NCBI GenBank assembly: GCA_002403205.1
Contig: DHHJ01000029.1
Location: forward strand, 89,312 to 153,311
Length of the DNA stretch: 64,000 nucleotides
DNA from: Anaerolineaceae bacterium UBA4775
Lineage (GTDB): Bacteria > Chloroflexota > Anaerolineae > Anaerolineales > Anaerolineaceae
Direction: 5' to 3'
Part shown: one piece after another, positions 51,290 through 59,013 of the stretch
Layout of the letters: each line of letters opens with the position of its first letter
How positions within the stretch are numbered: the first letter of the stretch is position 1
Notes under the pieces: generated by a model
Databases searched by the model: none
What the model was told of the DNA's origin: nothing
The model's input: the letters and a program-made list of their open reading frames with translations, nothing else
Program-made: the position numbers and the translations under genes

Positions 51290-51935
51290 AAGGTAATTCT
51301 CCGTTCAACAGCGATTGCAGCCGGGCGATGACCATATCCAGCGCGACCACGTTCAATCCCCCCTCGGGCACGATGATGTCGGCATAGCGCTTGGTGGTTT
51401 CAACAAATTCCAGATGCATCGGACGGACGGTGTTCAGGTACTGGTCAATCACCGATTGCACGGTCCGACCGCGCTCTTCAATATCCCGGGTCAGGCGGCG
51501 GATAAAACGGATATCTGCGTCGGTATCGACAAAGATCTTCATATCAAACAAATCTCGCAGGGCTTTCTCTGTGAAGATCAGGATGCCTTCAACCAAGATC
51601 ACCGGCTTGGGTTCAATGCGAACGGTCTCTTCCAACCGGCTATGGATGCTAAAATCGTACACCGGCCGCTCGATCGGCTCGCCATCTAATAAAGCATGGA
51701 TATGCCTGACCATCAGGTCCGTTTCAAGCGAATCCGGGTGGTCGTAGTTCACCTTAGCGCGCGCCTCAAAAGGGAGATGTTTTTGGTCTCGGTAATAGGC
51801 GTCGTGGGCGATATAAACGATTTTTTCGGGCCCCATGCTGCTGACGATCAGGTCCGCCAGTGTGGTCTTGCCGGACCCGGTTCCACCGGCGATCCCCACC
51901 ACCATGGATTGGTTTGCTTTGTGTTTCGCCATCAT
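51258..51935 (-). CDS. udk: uridine kinase
   Basis: Phosphorylates uridine and cytidine in nucleotide salvage. The 225-residue P-loop kinase has GGTGSGKT (17-24), AHDAYYRDQKHLPF, NYDHPDSLE, PVILVEGILIF with the catalytic region, and RFIRRLTRDIEERGR. The frame fits the usual length of about 210 plus a short tail. A TATAAT box lies exactly 6 nt before ATG 51935 and there is no ribosome site, so the mRNA is predicted to be leaderless. It is divergent from folD. Confidence 0.95.
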   Translation of the reverse strand: MMAKHKANQSMVVGIAGGTGSGKTTLADLIVSSMGPEKIVYIAHDAYYRDQKHLPFEARAKVNYDHPDSLETDLMVRHIHALLDGEPIERPVYDFSIHSRLEETVRIEPKPVILVEGILIFTEKALRDLFDMKIFVDTDADIRFIRRLTRDIEERGRTVQSVIDQYLNTVRPMHLEFVETTKRYADIIVPEGGLNVVALDMVIARLQSLLNGELPFESRRKRDLA

Positions 51936-51941
51936 GATACG

Positions 51942-51947
51942 ATTATA
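51942..51947 (-). promoter_or_regulatory. -10 box of udk, 6 nt from the start codon
   Basis: Perfect TATAAT on the minus strand; CGTATC separates it from the ATG. A plus-strand TATAAT at 51961-51966 serves divergent folD, with a 28-nt leader and GGAGG ribosome site. Confidence 0.55.
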
Positions 51948-51994
51948 ACCGGTGTTCAGGTATAATCGTAAAAAATCAGAATACTGGAGGTTTA

Positions 51995-52885
51995 ATGCGT
52001 GCGAAATTGATTGATGGAAAAGCCATCGCTGAATCCCTGCGTGAGGAAGTCAAGCAAAAGGTTGCTGAACGGGTTGAAAAGGGTCTTCCTGCCCCTGGGC
52101 TGGCTACAGTGATCGTGGGAGATAACCCCGCGTCAAAAGTGTATGTACGGATGAAACACAAAGCCTGCCAGGAAGCAGACATCATCTCCATCGGGCACGA
52201 GCTGCCAGCTGACGCCTCACAAGAAGAGGTAGAAAGCCTGGTTCAGAAGCTGAATGCCGACCCCAGCATCCACGGCATCCTGGTGCAATTGCCCCTGCCT
52301 GCCGGGCTGGACGAGGAACGTGTACTGAACACCATCAGCCTGCAGAAGGATGTGGATGGCTTCCACCCCATCAATATCGGCCGCCTGGCGCAAAAAGGCC
52401 GTGAACCGCTCTTTATCCCCGCCACACCCGCGGGTGTGATGTACCTGCTTGAAAACAGCGGCGTTGAGCTTTCCGGTGCAAATGCGGTGGTTTTAGGCCG
52501 CTCGAACATCGTCGGCATGCCCGTCAGCTTGCTGCTGGTCAAAGCCAACGCCACCGTGACCATCTGCCACTCACGTACCAAGGACATCCCCGGCCTGATC
52601 CGGGAAGCCGATGTGCTGGTTGCCGCCGTGGGCATCCCCGAGTATGTGCGCGGTGATTGGGTCAAACCCGGCGCCATCGTGATCGATGTGGGCGTCAACC
52701 GCGTGGAAGACGAGACCCGCAAGAGCGGTTACCGCCTGGTCGGTGACGTCGCTTTTGACGAGGTCGCCGAGGTTGCCGGGGCTATCACGCCCGTGCCCGG
52801 CGGCGTCGGCCCGATGACCATCGCCATGCTGCTGCGCAACACCCTGCGCGCTGCCCGCCTGGCAGATGGCAACGGGAACGGGTAA
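51995..52885 (+). CDS. folD: bifunctional methylenetetrahydrofolate dehydrogenase / cyclohydrolase
   Basis: Interconverts 5,10-methylene-, methenyl- and 10-formyl-tetrahydrofolate with NADP. The 296-residue protein has the catalytic Y50-x3-K54 in VYVRMKHKACQ, the signature IHGILVQLPLPAGLDEERVL, QKDVDGFHPINIGRL, VVLGRSNIVGMPVSLLL, and TPVPGGVGPMTIAMLL. In the usual PCTPxG block the cysteine is replaced (IPATPAG). ATG 51995 follows CTGGAGGTTTA. A terminator lies 37 bp after the stop. Confidence 0.96.
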   Translation: MRAKLIDGKAIAESLREEVKQKVAERVEKGLPAPGLATVIVGDNPASKVYVRMKHKACQEADIISIGHELPADASQEEVESLVQKLNADPSIHGILVQLPLPAGLDEERVLNTISLQKDVDGFHPINIGRLAQKGREPLFIPATPAGVMYLLENSGVELSGANAVVLGRSNIVGMPVSLLLVKANATVTICHSRTKDIPGLIREADVLVAAVGIPEYVRGDWVKPGAIVIDVGVNRVEDETRKSGYRLVGDVAFDEVAEVAGAITPVPGGVGPMTIAMLLRNTLRAARLADGNGNG

Positions 52886-52922
52886 GATCCTTTCCACTAT
52901 TCAACACCTTCAACTAACAAAA

Positions 52923-52946
52923 CAGGGCGCCGAATTTGGCGCCCTG
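52923..52946 (+). terminator. terminator-like hairpin between folD and dtd
   Basis: Stem CAGGGCGCC / GGCGCCCTG (9 bp) with loop GAATTT. On the minus strand it is followed by TTTTGTTAG, so it may also serve dtd, whose stop is 84 bp away. Confidence 0.7.
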
Positions 52947-53030
52947 CGCAATTAATTCCTCATCGGCAACCTTTAATGCACGCCCATAGGCCAATTTCCC
53001 AAATGCCTTTGTTCACAGCCCTTCGCCTGG

Positions 53031-53468
53031 TCAAAATTCTATCAGGATCGTCACCGGGCCAGCATTCACCAGCGCCACATCCATATGGGCACCGAACACG
53101 CCCTTCTGCGTGGGAACACCCCGGGCAGCCAGCAGGTCAGCGAAGGCATCCACCAGCGGCTCGGCCAAATCGGGTTTGGCCGCGCCGACAAAGGAAGGCC
53201 GCCGCCCGCGGCTGGTATCGGCATACAGCGTGAACTGCGACACCACGATCGCTGCACCGCCCACATCCAGGGCAGACAGGTTCATTTTTTCATCAGAATC
53301 TTCAAAGATGCGCAGATGGGCAATCTTATCGGCCATTTGCTCAGCCGTTGCGATCGTATCACCCGGTGCAACCCCTAGCAGGATCACCAGGCCCTGACCG
53401 ATCTCGGCCACCACCCGGCCATCCGCCGTGACCCGCCCTTCCGCAACGCGTTGGATAACTGCTCGCAT
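53031..53468 (-). CDS. dtd: D-aminoacyl-tRNA deacylase
   Basis: Removes D-amino acids, and misacylated glycine, from tRNAs. The 145-residue protein has the two DTD signatures: SQFTLY (in VVSQFTLYADTSRGRRPSF) and a C-terminal N-x-G-P-V-T as NAGPVT. It starts MRAVIQRVAEGRV, a standard N-terminus. Single gene, not in an operon; 302 bp of repeat-rich noncoding DNA separate it from the divergent rnd. Confidence 0.95.
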   Translation of the reverse strand: MRAVIQRVAEGRVTADGRVVAEIGQGLVILLGVAPGDTIATAEQMADKIAHLRIFEDSDEKMNLSALDVGGAAIVVSQFTLYADTSRGRRPSFVGAAKPDLAEPLVDAFADLLAARGVPTQKGVFGAHMDVALVNAGPVTILIEF

Positions 53469-53486
53469 AAATCACTCCGGAATAGA

Positions 53487-53730
53487 TTAAAGCTTATCGC
53501 TCAAAGCTGAAAGGGATTGGCTTGTGGCTGGTAGTCAGCAGCTAAGAGCCCAATAAAGATTTCTTTAACCAAGTTCATGCAGATTATAGCACCATTCACC
53601 CCTCATCCCTCACCATTAACCCCTCACCATTCACTCCTCACCATTTTCCACTCACCCTTCACCAAGCAACTATTCCTAATACCTAGTACCTAATACCTAG
53701 TCCCTAACACCTGATTCCCATTTCCTACCA
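53487..53730. repeat. short-word repeat tract between dtd and rnd
   Basis: AGCTTATCGCTCAAAGCTGAAAGG and GGCTTGTGGCTGG (53487-53545), then CACCATTCACCCCTCATCCCTCACC-type words (53591-53665) and CCTAATACCTAGTACCTAATACCTAG (53672-53730). The tract fills the whole 302-bp gap up to the rnd promoter. The words are shared with 22955-23212 and 39287-39358. No gene. Confidence 0.75.
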
Positions 53731-53755
53731 CATCCCCAATACCCTCTCCTGACGG

Positions 53756-53764
53756 TGCTATAAT
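53756..53764 (+). promoter_or_regulatory. extended -10 promoter of rnd, 6 nt from the start codon
   Basis: TGCTATAAT, a TGn-extended perfect -10 box, then CAGACC and ATG. The predicted transcript start is the A of the start codon; no ribosome site is available. Confidence 0.65.
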
Positions 53765-53770
53765 CAGACC

Positions 53771-54904
53771 ATGCCAAATTCAACTGCAAACACCCCACTG
53801 GTCTGGATAGACCAGCCCCAACAACTGCGCCAGGCGGCTGATGAGCTGGCTGCGCAGGACATCCTCGCTGTGGACACCGAATCCAACAGCCTGTATGCCT
53901 ACCAGGAACAGGTCTGCCTGGTCCAGTTCTCCACTCGCAGCAAGGATTACCTGGTCGATGCGCTGGCTTTGCCCGATCTCTCACCGCTGGAGGACCTTTT
54001 CAGCTCAAAACACATCCTGAAGGTGTTCCACGCCGCAGAATACGACCTGATCTGCCTGTTCCGCGATTATGGCTTCCGCTTCAACCGCCTGTTCGACACC
54101 ATGATCGCGGCCCGCATCCTGGGGTATCAGAATATCGGACTGGGCGCGCTGCTTGAGCGCGATTTTGACATCCAGATGAACAAAAAATATCAGCGCGCCA
54201 ACTGGGGCAAACGCCCCCTTAAACCGGACATGCTCGACTATGCCCGGCTGGACAGCCATTACCTGATCCCCCTGCAGGACAGGCTGCGCGCAGAACTGGT
54301 GAAGGCCGGCCTGTGGGATTTGGCCCTGGAGGACTTTGAGCGCCTGACGCGGGGGATCGAGGACACCACCCAATCCAGTGAAGCTGATTTTTGGAAGCTG
54401 CGCGGGGCGCGTGATCTCAACCCTGAAAATGCTGCCGTGCTGAAATGCTTGTACCAGTTTCGAGAATCAACAGCCAAAGCCCAAAACCGGCCATCGTTCA
54501 AGGTCATCAGCCACCAAGCCCTGGTCGAAATGGCCCAAACCTGCCCGCAGCGCCATGCTGACCTGCTGAAGTTGAACGCATTGCATGAACGACAGGCCAA
54601 ACGGTACAGCCGGGGCCTGCTGGAGGCTGTCCGCGCGGGCAAAGAAGCCCAACCCGAATACCCACCCAATCACACCCGGCCGCAGCCGGCCGTGTTAGAG
54701 CGTACCGAAGCCCTGCAGGATTGGCGCAAGTTCACCGGCCGCGAATTGGGCGTGCCCTCCGATGTGGTTTTGCCGCGCGACGTGCTCAATCGCATCGTCC
54801 GTGCCAACCCCGGGGACTTAGACGCGCTCAAAGCTGAAATGTGGGACGTGCCCTACCGTTTTGACCGGTTCGGCCAGGAAATCCTGGCTGTGATCCGCTC
54901 GTGA
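53771..54904 (+). CDS. rnd: ribonuclease D
   Basis: A 3'-5' exoribonuclease that trims tRNA precursors. The 377-residue protein has DEDD-family motifs: D35-x-E37 in LAVDTESNS, D92 in FHAAEYDLICL, and YARLDSHYL with the final aspartate and tyrosine. HRDC domains follow (about 210-290, LKCLYQFRESTAKAQNRPSF, and a second near the C-terminus with VLPRDVLNRIV). It starts leaderless (see promoter). tRNA-Ser lies 60 bp downstream on the same strand, which suits a tRNA-processing enzyme but may be chance. Confidence 0.94.
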   Translation: MPNSTANTPLVWIDQPQQLRQAADELAAQDILAVDTESNSLYAYQEQVCLVQFSTRSKDYLVDALALPDLSPLEDLFSSKHILKVFHAAEYDLICLFRDYGFRFNRLFDTMIAARILGYQNIGLGALLERDFDIQMNKKYQRANWGKRPLKPDMLDYARLDSHYLIPLQDRLRAELVKAGLWDLALEDFERLTRGIEDTTQSSEADFWKLRGARDLNPENAAVLKCLYQFRESTAKAQNRPSFKVISHQALVEMAQTCPQRHADLLKLNALHERQAKRYSRGLLEAVRAGKEAQPEYPPNHTRPQPAVLERTEALQDWRKFTGRELGVPSDVVLPRDVLNRIVRANPGDLDALKAEMWDVPYRFDRFGQEILAVIRS

Positions 54905-54963
54905 CCCCCTTTGATCGTTAATTCAACCCTGAACTTATCGAGTATAATGGATGCCTGCAAGTT

Positions 54964-55051
54964 GGAGAGGTGCCAGAGTGGACGATTGGGGCGGTCTCGA
55001 AAACCGTTGTAGCCTTCACGGCTACCGAGGGTTCGAATCCCTCCCTCTCCG
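54964..55051 (+). tRNA. tRNA-Ser (anticodon CGA)
   Basis: An 88-nt class II tRNA. Acceptor GGAGAGG / CCTCTCC, anticodon arm CGGT-CTCGAAA-ACCG with anticodon CGA, a long variable arm (TGTAGCCTTCACGGCTACC region), T arm GAGGG-TTCGAAT-CCCTC, discriminator G. CCA is not encoded (CTG follows), unlike the tRNA-Gln in this window. Confidence 0.95.
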
Positions 55052-55147
55052 CTGTTTCTTTTAACAACACACGAACCAGGGCGGAAACGTAACCCCCCTT
55101 TCCGCACACGTCCCTCACCAGCAAGCCCACAAGACCATTTAAAAACA

Positions 55148-55191
55148 CAGGCCAACCCACCGCCCTGGTTTTGCGGCGGCCGGGTGGCCTG
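55148..55191 (-). terminator. intrinsic terminator of ccdA-DUF3179
   Basis: Long imperfect stem CAGGCCAACCCACCGCC / GGCGGCCGGGTGGCCTG (17-base arms) with a 10-base loop. On the minus strand TGTTTTTAAA follows. It lies 47 bp past the ccdA stop. Confidence 0.8.
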
Positions 55192-55237
55192 TTATATGTC
55201 AAGTTGATTTCCGTTTGGACGAAAACTTCACCTAACC

Positions 55238-56134
55238 CTAACGCAACCCAAACAGGACCCGGATGCGCTCATCGATGGCGATCACCCAGGCGGAGATGTT
55301 GCTCTCCAGCCCCAATTGGGTGATCCGGTTAAGGGTGCCGGTCATCAAAAGGATGCCCATGGCGATCAGCAGGACTCCGCTGATCAGCGACGTGGAATGA
55401 AACTCAAGCGCTTTGCCAAATGCCTGCACGGTGATGCCCCTCCCGCGGATGAACTTCCAGAAACGGCTGCCGTTCCCCAGCTTGCTGAAGAACAGCGAGA
55501 TCACGATCAAGGGCATGCCCAACCCGAGAGCATAGATGAACGAGAGCAAAGCGCCTTGCAGGATCCCGGCGCCCTGGGTTGCCAGGAGCGTCAGGATGGC
55601 GCCTAAAATGGGTCCGATGCAGGCCGTCCACCCGATGGCGAAGGTGGCCCCATAAATATAGGACCCGCCCACGGTGCGGGCAGGCCTGTCCTGGAATTGG
55701 ATTCCCGCCGGACCTTTGCCCAAAATGGTCAGTACGCCAAACAGGATGATGACGCCGCCCCCAATGATGGACAGCTGCGAGATGTTGCGCACCAGCAGCC
55801 GTCCGACCGCAGTCACGCTGGCGCCCACCAGGGTCATGGTGGTGGCCAGACCGGCAAAAAAGGCCAGTGTCATCATCACGATGTTCTTTTTGCTGCTTTG
55901 GAAGGAATAGGCAAAATAAGCCGGCAGGATCGGCAGCGAACAGGGGGAAAGAAAGCTCAACACTCCGGACAGGAAAGCCGCCGGGATCAGCGCCAGCAGG
56001 CTTGCGCCAAGGATCTGTTCCGTCGAGCCGCCGCCTAAACCCAGGGCGAGCAGGGTGATCCCCCCTAAGATCACCACCAGCAGCGCCAGGGTCCTTTTGG
56101 ATAGTCCCAAACCCACTGATTTATTATCGGTCAT
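55238..56134 (-). CDS. CcdA/DsbD-type membrane electron carrier
   Basis: Passes reducing power from cytosolic thioredoxin to proteins outside the membrane. The 298-residue protein has seven or more membrane helices. The two redox cysteines are C65 in LSPCSLPILPAYF (SPCxxP motif) and C172 in IGWTACIGPILGAIL, each in the first and fourth core helices as in CcdA. An N-terminal helix precedes the core (about 15-33). ATG 56134; 29 bp after the DUF3179 lipoprotein gene, so they form an operon. The dsbA-like gene is divergent 1.5 kb away. Confidence 0.92.
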   Translation of the reverse strand: MTDNKSVGLGLSKRTLALLVVILGGITLLALGLGGGSTEQILGASLLALIPAAFLSGVLSFLSPCSLPILPAYFAYSFQSSKKNIVMMTLAFFAGLATTMTLVGASVTAVGRLLVRNISQLSIIGGGVIILFGVLTILGKGPAGIQFQDRPARTVGGSYIYGATFAIGWTACIGPILGAILTLLATQGAGILQGALLSFIYALGLGMPLIVISLFFSKLGNGSRFWKFIRGRGITVQAFGKALEFHSTSLISGVLLIAMGILLMTGTLNRITQLGLESNISAWVIAIDERIRVLFGLR

Positions 56135-56163
56135 TGGTATTCCTGACTTCTAAACACACTTTT

Positions 56164-57432
56164 TCAAGGTTGATAGATGCGGGTTTCCGGTTTAAAGGCT
56201 GCCCACGAGAACCAGAAATGGTTCACAGACACCACCTCGGCCAATTGCTCCCCGCTGAGGGGACCATCAATTGCCCGGCCCTGAATATCCCAGGTTGAGC
56301 CCGTTTCGGTGTCGATGATCTGGCCGCCCTCAAACCTGAAGGTCAAAAGCTGATCATTCAATTCCCGGCTGTAGGCCACGGCCGAACCGACATCCTGCCC
56401 CTCGGCAATGATGCCCGCATCCAGGGCAGAAGCCTGGCCAGGCGCCCAAAACACCGCCACGTCCTGCTCGCCAACCCGGTCGTTGACCACCGAAAGCGCT
56501 GCAAGCAAGTCAAAGGGGTAGGCGACGGTTTCACCGTCGAATTCAAGGGCCAGCACCCGCGCCACCGGCGGTAACTCGCCCGGCGTCTGGGGACCCTGGT
56601 AGAGGAACGGCGGATTGTTGACATCATCATAACCGGTGTAGGGGTTGCGGCCGTACGAGCGGTTGAAGCCCGTCTCTCGAGAGAGGACCGTGCCTTCTGG
56701 GTTGGCGGATTTGAAGTCTTCCCAAGAGACCATGGCGGCGGGGATGAAAGTAAGCTGCACGCCGGTCAGCTCGCCCACAATGCCCTCACCCGTGGCCTGC
56801 TGCCACCACGTCTCAGTCTGGCGGTCGTACATGATCAGGTTGCTGAAGCGCAATCGGCCCGTTGTCCCGAAGGTCAATTCCTGCCCCGCAACAGTCCGTT
56901 CGAAGGCAATAGCGGTGTTGCACAGGGGGCAAAAGGTCACCACCACGGGCAGGCCCGCGATGGTGTCGTTGACGATCTCGTGCCAGGTCAGGATTTGGAT
57001 CGGGTAGGCTTTCACCTCCTGGTTAACTGAAACCTGGATCACCGGTTCCACGGGCCTGAGCCATTCATCGGCCTCAGCAATGCTGATAAACGCCGGCTGA
57101 TCAATCGGCGGGATGCCATCGCGCGGCGGGCCGCCTGACAGGATTTCATTGTAAGACACCGAATGGGTGGAAAAATCCGTATTGGAGAATTCAAACTGTG
57201 CGCCCACCGGTACCCTGCCCGGGTCTGCCAGCGGCTGGGTGGGTTCCGCGGATTGTGCTTCCTCTGCCAAGAGGTCTTGCCCGACCTCATCGGCAGGGGT
57301 TTGCTCTTCAGCCGGCACGCCTGCCGGCGAATCAGGGAGTGGACCGTCCTCAAGCACGTCACTGGCCGGCACACAGGCAGCCAAAACCAGGGCTGCAAAC
57401 AGGGTTACAAAGAGCAGTCTGTGTATTTTCAT
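56164..57432 (-). CDS. DUF3179 lipoprotein with CxxC motif
   Basis: A 422-residue extracytoplasmic lipoprotein: lipobox L17-A-A-C20, a Pro/Glu/Ala-rich linker (about 21-75), then the DUF3179 domain with WHEIVNDTIAGLPVVVTFCPLCNTAIAFER and VNHFWFSWAAFKP at the end. The cysteines C168 and C171 form a CxxC (CPLC), reminiscent of redox or metal sites. Function of the domain is not known. Its place in an operon with a CcdA-type carrier and opposite a DsbA-like protein suggests a thiol-redox client or partner. ATG 57432 has only a weak ribosome site (AAGGTAAACG). Confidence 0.92.
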   Translation of the reverse strand: MKIHRLLFVTLFAALVLAACVPASDVLEDGPLPDSPAGVPAEEQTPADEVGQDLLAEEAQSAEPTQPLADPGRVPVGAQFEFSNTDFSTHSVSYNEILSGGPPRDGIPPIDQPAFISIAEADEWLRPVEPVIQVSVNQEVKAYPIQILTWHEIVNDTIAGLPVVVTFCPLCNTAIAFERTVAGQELTFGTTGRLRFSNLIMYDRQTETWWQQATGEGIVGELTGVQLTFIPAAMVSWEDFKSANPEGTVLSRETGFNRSYGRNPYTGYDDVNNPPFLYQGPQTPGELPPVARVLALEFDGETVAYPFDLLAALSVVNDRVGEQDVAVFWAPGQASALDAGIIAEGQDVGSAVAYSRELNDQLLTFRFEGGQIIDTETGSTWDIQGRAIDGPLSGEQLAEVVSVNHFWFSWAAFKPETRIYQP

Positions 57433-57528
57433 CGTTTACCTTGCTTTCAATGGTTTTTTCAACGGTCGGTTCTACCCATATGACACGCGCTCACCCCGAT
57501 TCCTTACACCGATCAAACCAGGTAAGAC

Positions 57529-57554
57529 TGTCAGCCTTGAGGCTGTCATATAAC
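57529..57554 (+). promoter_or_regulatory. dyad overlapping a -10 box upstream of the dsbA-like gene
   Basis: TGTCAGCC-TTGA-GGCTGTCA (57529-57548) is a 16-base dyad with one mismatched pair, directly followed by TATAAC (57549-57554). Its position over the spacer of a possible promoter suggests a repressor or activator site in the divergent region 57433-57600. Confidence 0.4.
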
Positions 57555-57600
57555 CTAGAAAGGTAAATATGACCCATTCAGACAGTAATGGAGGTTGAAT

Positions 57601-58287
57601 GTGACCCAATCCGATCGTCCACACCCTGCCCCACACCAAGAGAAGGTCTCAGGGCAGAGTTCACCAGAACACCAGGCGAAAAATCGCTGGCTGGTGCCGC
57701 TGCTCATCGTCTTGGCGGTGGTGGCGATAGGCACTTTCCTCTTGCTTAACGGCAGCGATGAACCCGAACCGGTCACACCAACCGCCCGGCGCGCCATCGG
57801 TCCGGAGAGCGCGCCCGTCACCATCACGGAGTTTGCCGATTTTGGCTGCATCACCTGCAAAGCATGGCACCAATTTGGGATCAGGGACCAAATCCTGGCC
57901 TACTATGGCGACCAGGTGCGCTTTGAATGGCGAGATTTCCCCGTCACCCTGCCCCAATCACCCCGGGCCGCCGAAGCAGGGTTTTGCGCCCACGATCAAG
58001 GTGCCTTTTGGGCTTACCACGAAATTCTCTACGCCAACGCCCCCAGATTCAGCGATCAAGAACTGATCGGTTACGCTGTCGAAATCGGCCTGGACAGTCA
58101 GGCTTTTACCGCCTGTCTCGAATCCGGCGAGCATCGGGGATCGGTTGAGCGGGAGCGGTCAGCCGCCCTCGAACAGGGCTTACGCTCTGTCCCCTCCTTT
58201 ATGGTCAATGACCAGCGTCTGATCGGCCCGCCATCCTTCGAACAACTGGTGGTCATCATCGACGAATTGATAGCTGCAATGGAATGA
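57601..58287 (+). CDS. DsbA-family thiol oxidoreductase, membrane-anchored
   Basis: A disulfide-exchange protein facing outside. A Pro/Gln-rich cytosolic N-terminus, one membrane helix (WLVPLLIVLAVVAIGTFLLL, 30-49), then a thioredoxin/DsbA-like domain with PVTITEFADFGCITCKAWH; the active site is C83-I-T-C86. The cis-proline region is SVPSFMVNDQRLIG, and the C-terminal helix completes the fold. It resembles the Thioredoxin_4/BdbD group. GTG 57601 is chosen because GGAGG lies 6 bases before it; TTG 57595 is an alternative. The sigma factor gene follows 69 bp later with its own -10 box. Confidence 0.92.
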   Translation: MTQSDRPHPAPHQEKVSGQSSPEHQAKNRWLVPLLIVLAVVAIGTFLLLNGSDEPEPVTPTARRAIGPESAPVTITEFADFGCITCKAWHQFGIRDQILAYYGDQVRFEWRDFPVTLPQSPRAAEAGFCAHDQGAFWAYHEILYANAPRFSDQELIGYAVEIGLDSQAFTACLESGEHRGSVERERSAALEQGLRSVPSFMVNDQRLIGPPSFEQLVVIIDELIAAME

Positions 58288-58344
58288 GCATGGTTTGGTT
58301 TAAAAGACTTATCCGTTTGGACATGAACTGGAGGAAAGATCATT

Positions 58345-58350
58345 TATAAT
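58345..58350 (+). promoter_or_regulatory. -10 box of the sigma factor gene, 6 nt from the start codon
   Basis: Perfect TATAAT, then GAAACC and ATG. GAGGAAAG upstream of it would be outside the mRNA if transcription starts at the ATG. No clear -35 at the right spacing. Confidence 0.55.
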
Positions 58351-58356
58351 GAAACC

Positions 58357-58989
58357 ATGCAACGTGACAACACAACCTGGATTAACGACTTGCAGTCAGA
58401 AGGTGAGCAGCAATCGGCTGCCCTGCAAGACTTACGGGAGATCCTGATGCGCATCCTGCCCAAGGCGCTCTCCCGCTGGCTGAGACCTGACGACCCGCAC
58501 TTCGATCACCTGATTGAAGACACCACCCAGGAAACGTTGCTGCGTGTGCTCGACCGCCTGGATACCTTCGAAGGCCGAAGCAAGTTCACCACCTGGGTCT
58601 ACACCATCGCCGTACGGATCGGGCTCAGCGAACTGCGCCTGCGAAAATGGCAGGAGGCTTCCCTGGAAACCCTGGAGACCAGTTCAGACCCTGAAGAGAC
58701 CTCCTTTTCACGCTTTGCTGCCGCCAAACCCAACCCCGAAACAGCCACAGCCCAGGCCGACGCCCTCGCACTGGTCATGACGGCCATGGAAGAGCAACTC
58801 ACCCCTTACCAGCTCAAGGTCATGCAAGCCGTGGTGATGGGCGGTGAGCCCCTCGACATACTGGCGGAGCGCCTGGGTAAGGATCGCAACACCCTCTATA
58901 AAGTCATGCACGATGCACGCATGAAACTTAAAGCACATCTCGAGCTCACGGGACACCCGCCCGACGAGCTGCTCGCCTTGTTCAGTTAG
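58357..58989 (+). CDS. RNA polymerase sigma factor, ECF-like
   Basis: A 210-residue sigma-70-family protein with region 2 (HLIEDTTQETLLRVLDRLDTFEGRSKFTTWVYTIAVRIGLSELR) and region 4 (LTPYQLKVMQAVVMGGEPLDILAERLGKDRNTLYKVMHDARMKLK), separated by a linker, without regions 1 or 3: the ECF layout. It directs RNA polymerase to a regulon not identifiable here. The next gene, 24 bp downstream, encodes a small protein with a His-Cys-Cys motif that may be its anti-sigma factor. The start codon is 6 nt from a TATAAT box. Confidence 0.93.
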   Translation: MQRDNTTWINDLQSEGEQQSAALQDLREILMRILPKALSRWLRPDDPHFDHLIEDTTQETLLRVLDRLDTFEGRSKFTTWVYTIAVRIGLSELRLRKWQEASLETLETSSDPEETSFSRFAAAKPNPETATAQADALALVMTAMEEQLTPYQLKVMQAVVMGGEPLDILAERLGKDRNTLYKVMHDARMKLKAHLELTGHPPDELLALFS

Positions 58990-59013
58990 CCGGTTAGAAA
59001 AGTTTTGGTCAGT

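Noticed and set aside
53031..53468. Loss of the catalytic motif in Dtd (NAGPVT)
   Set aside because: The family motif is N-x-G-P-V-T with a variable second residue, so this copy is intact.
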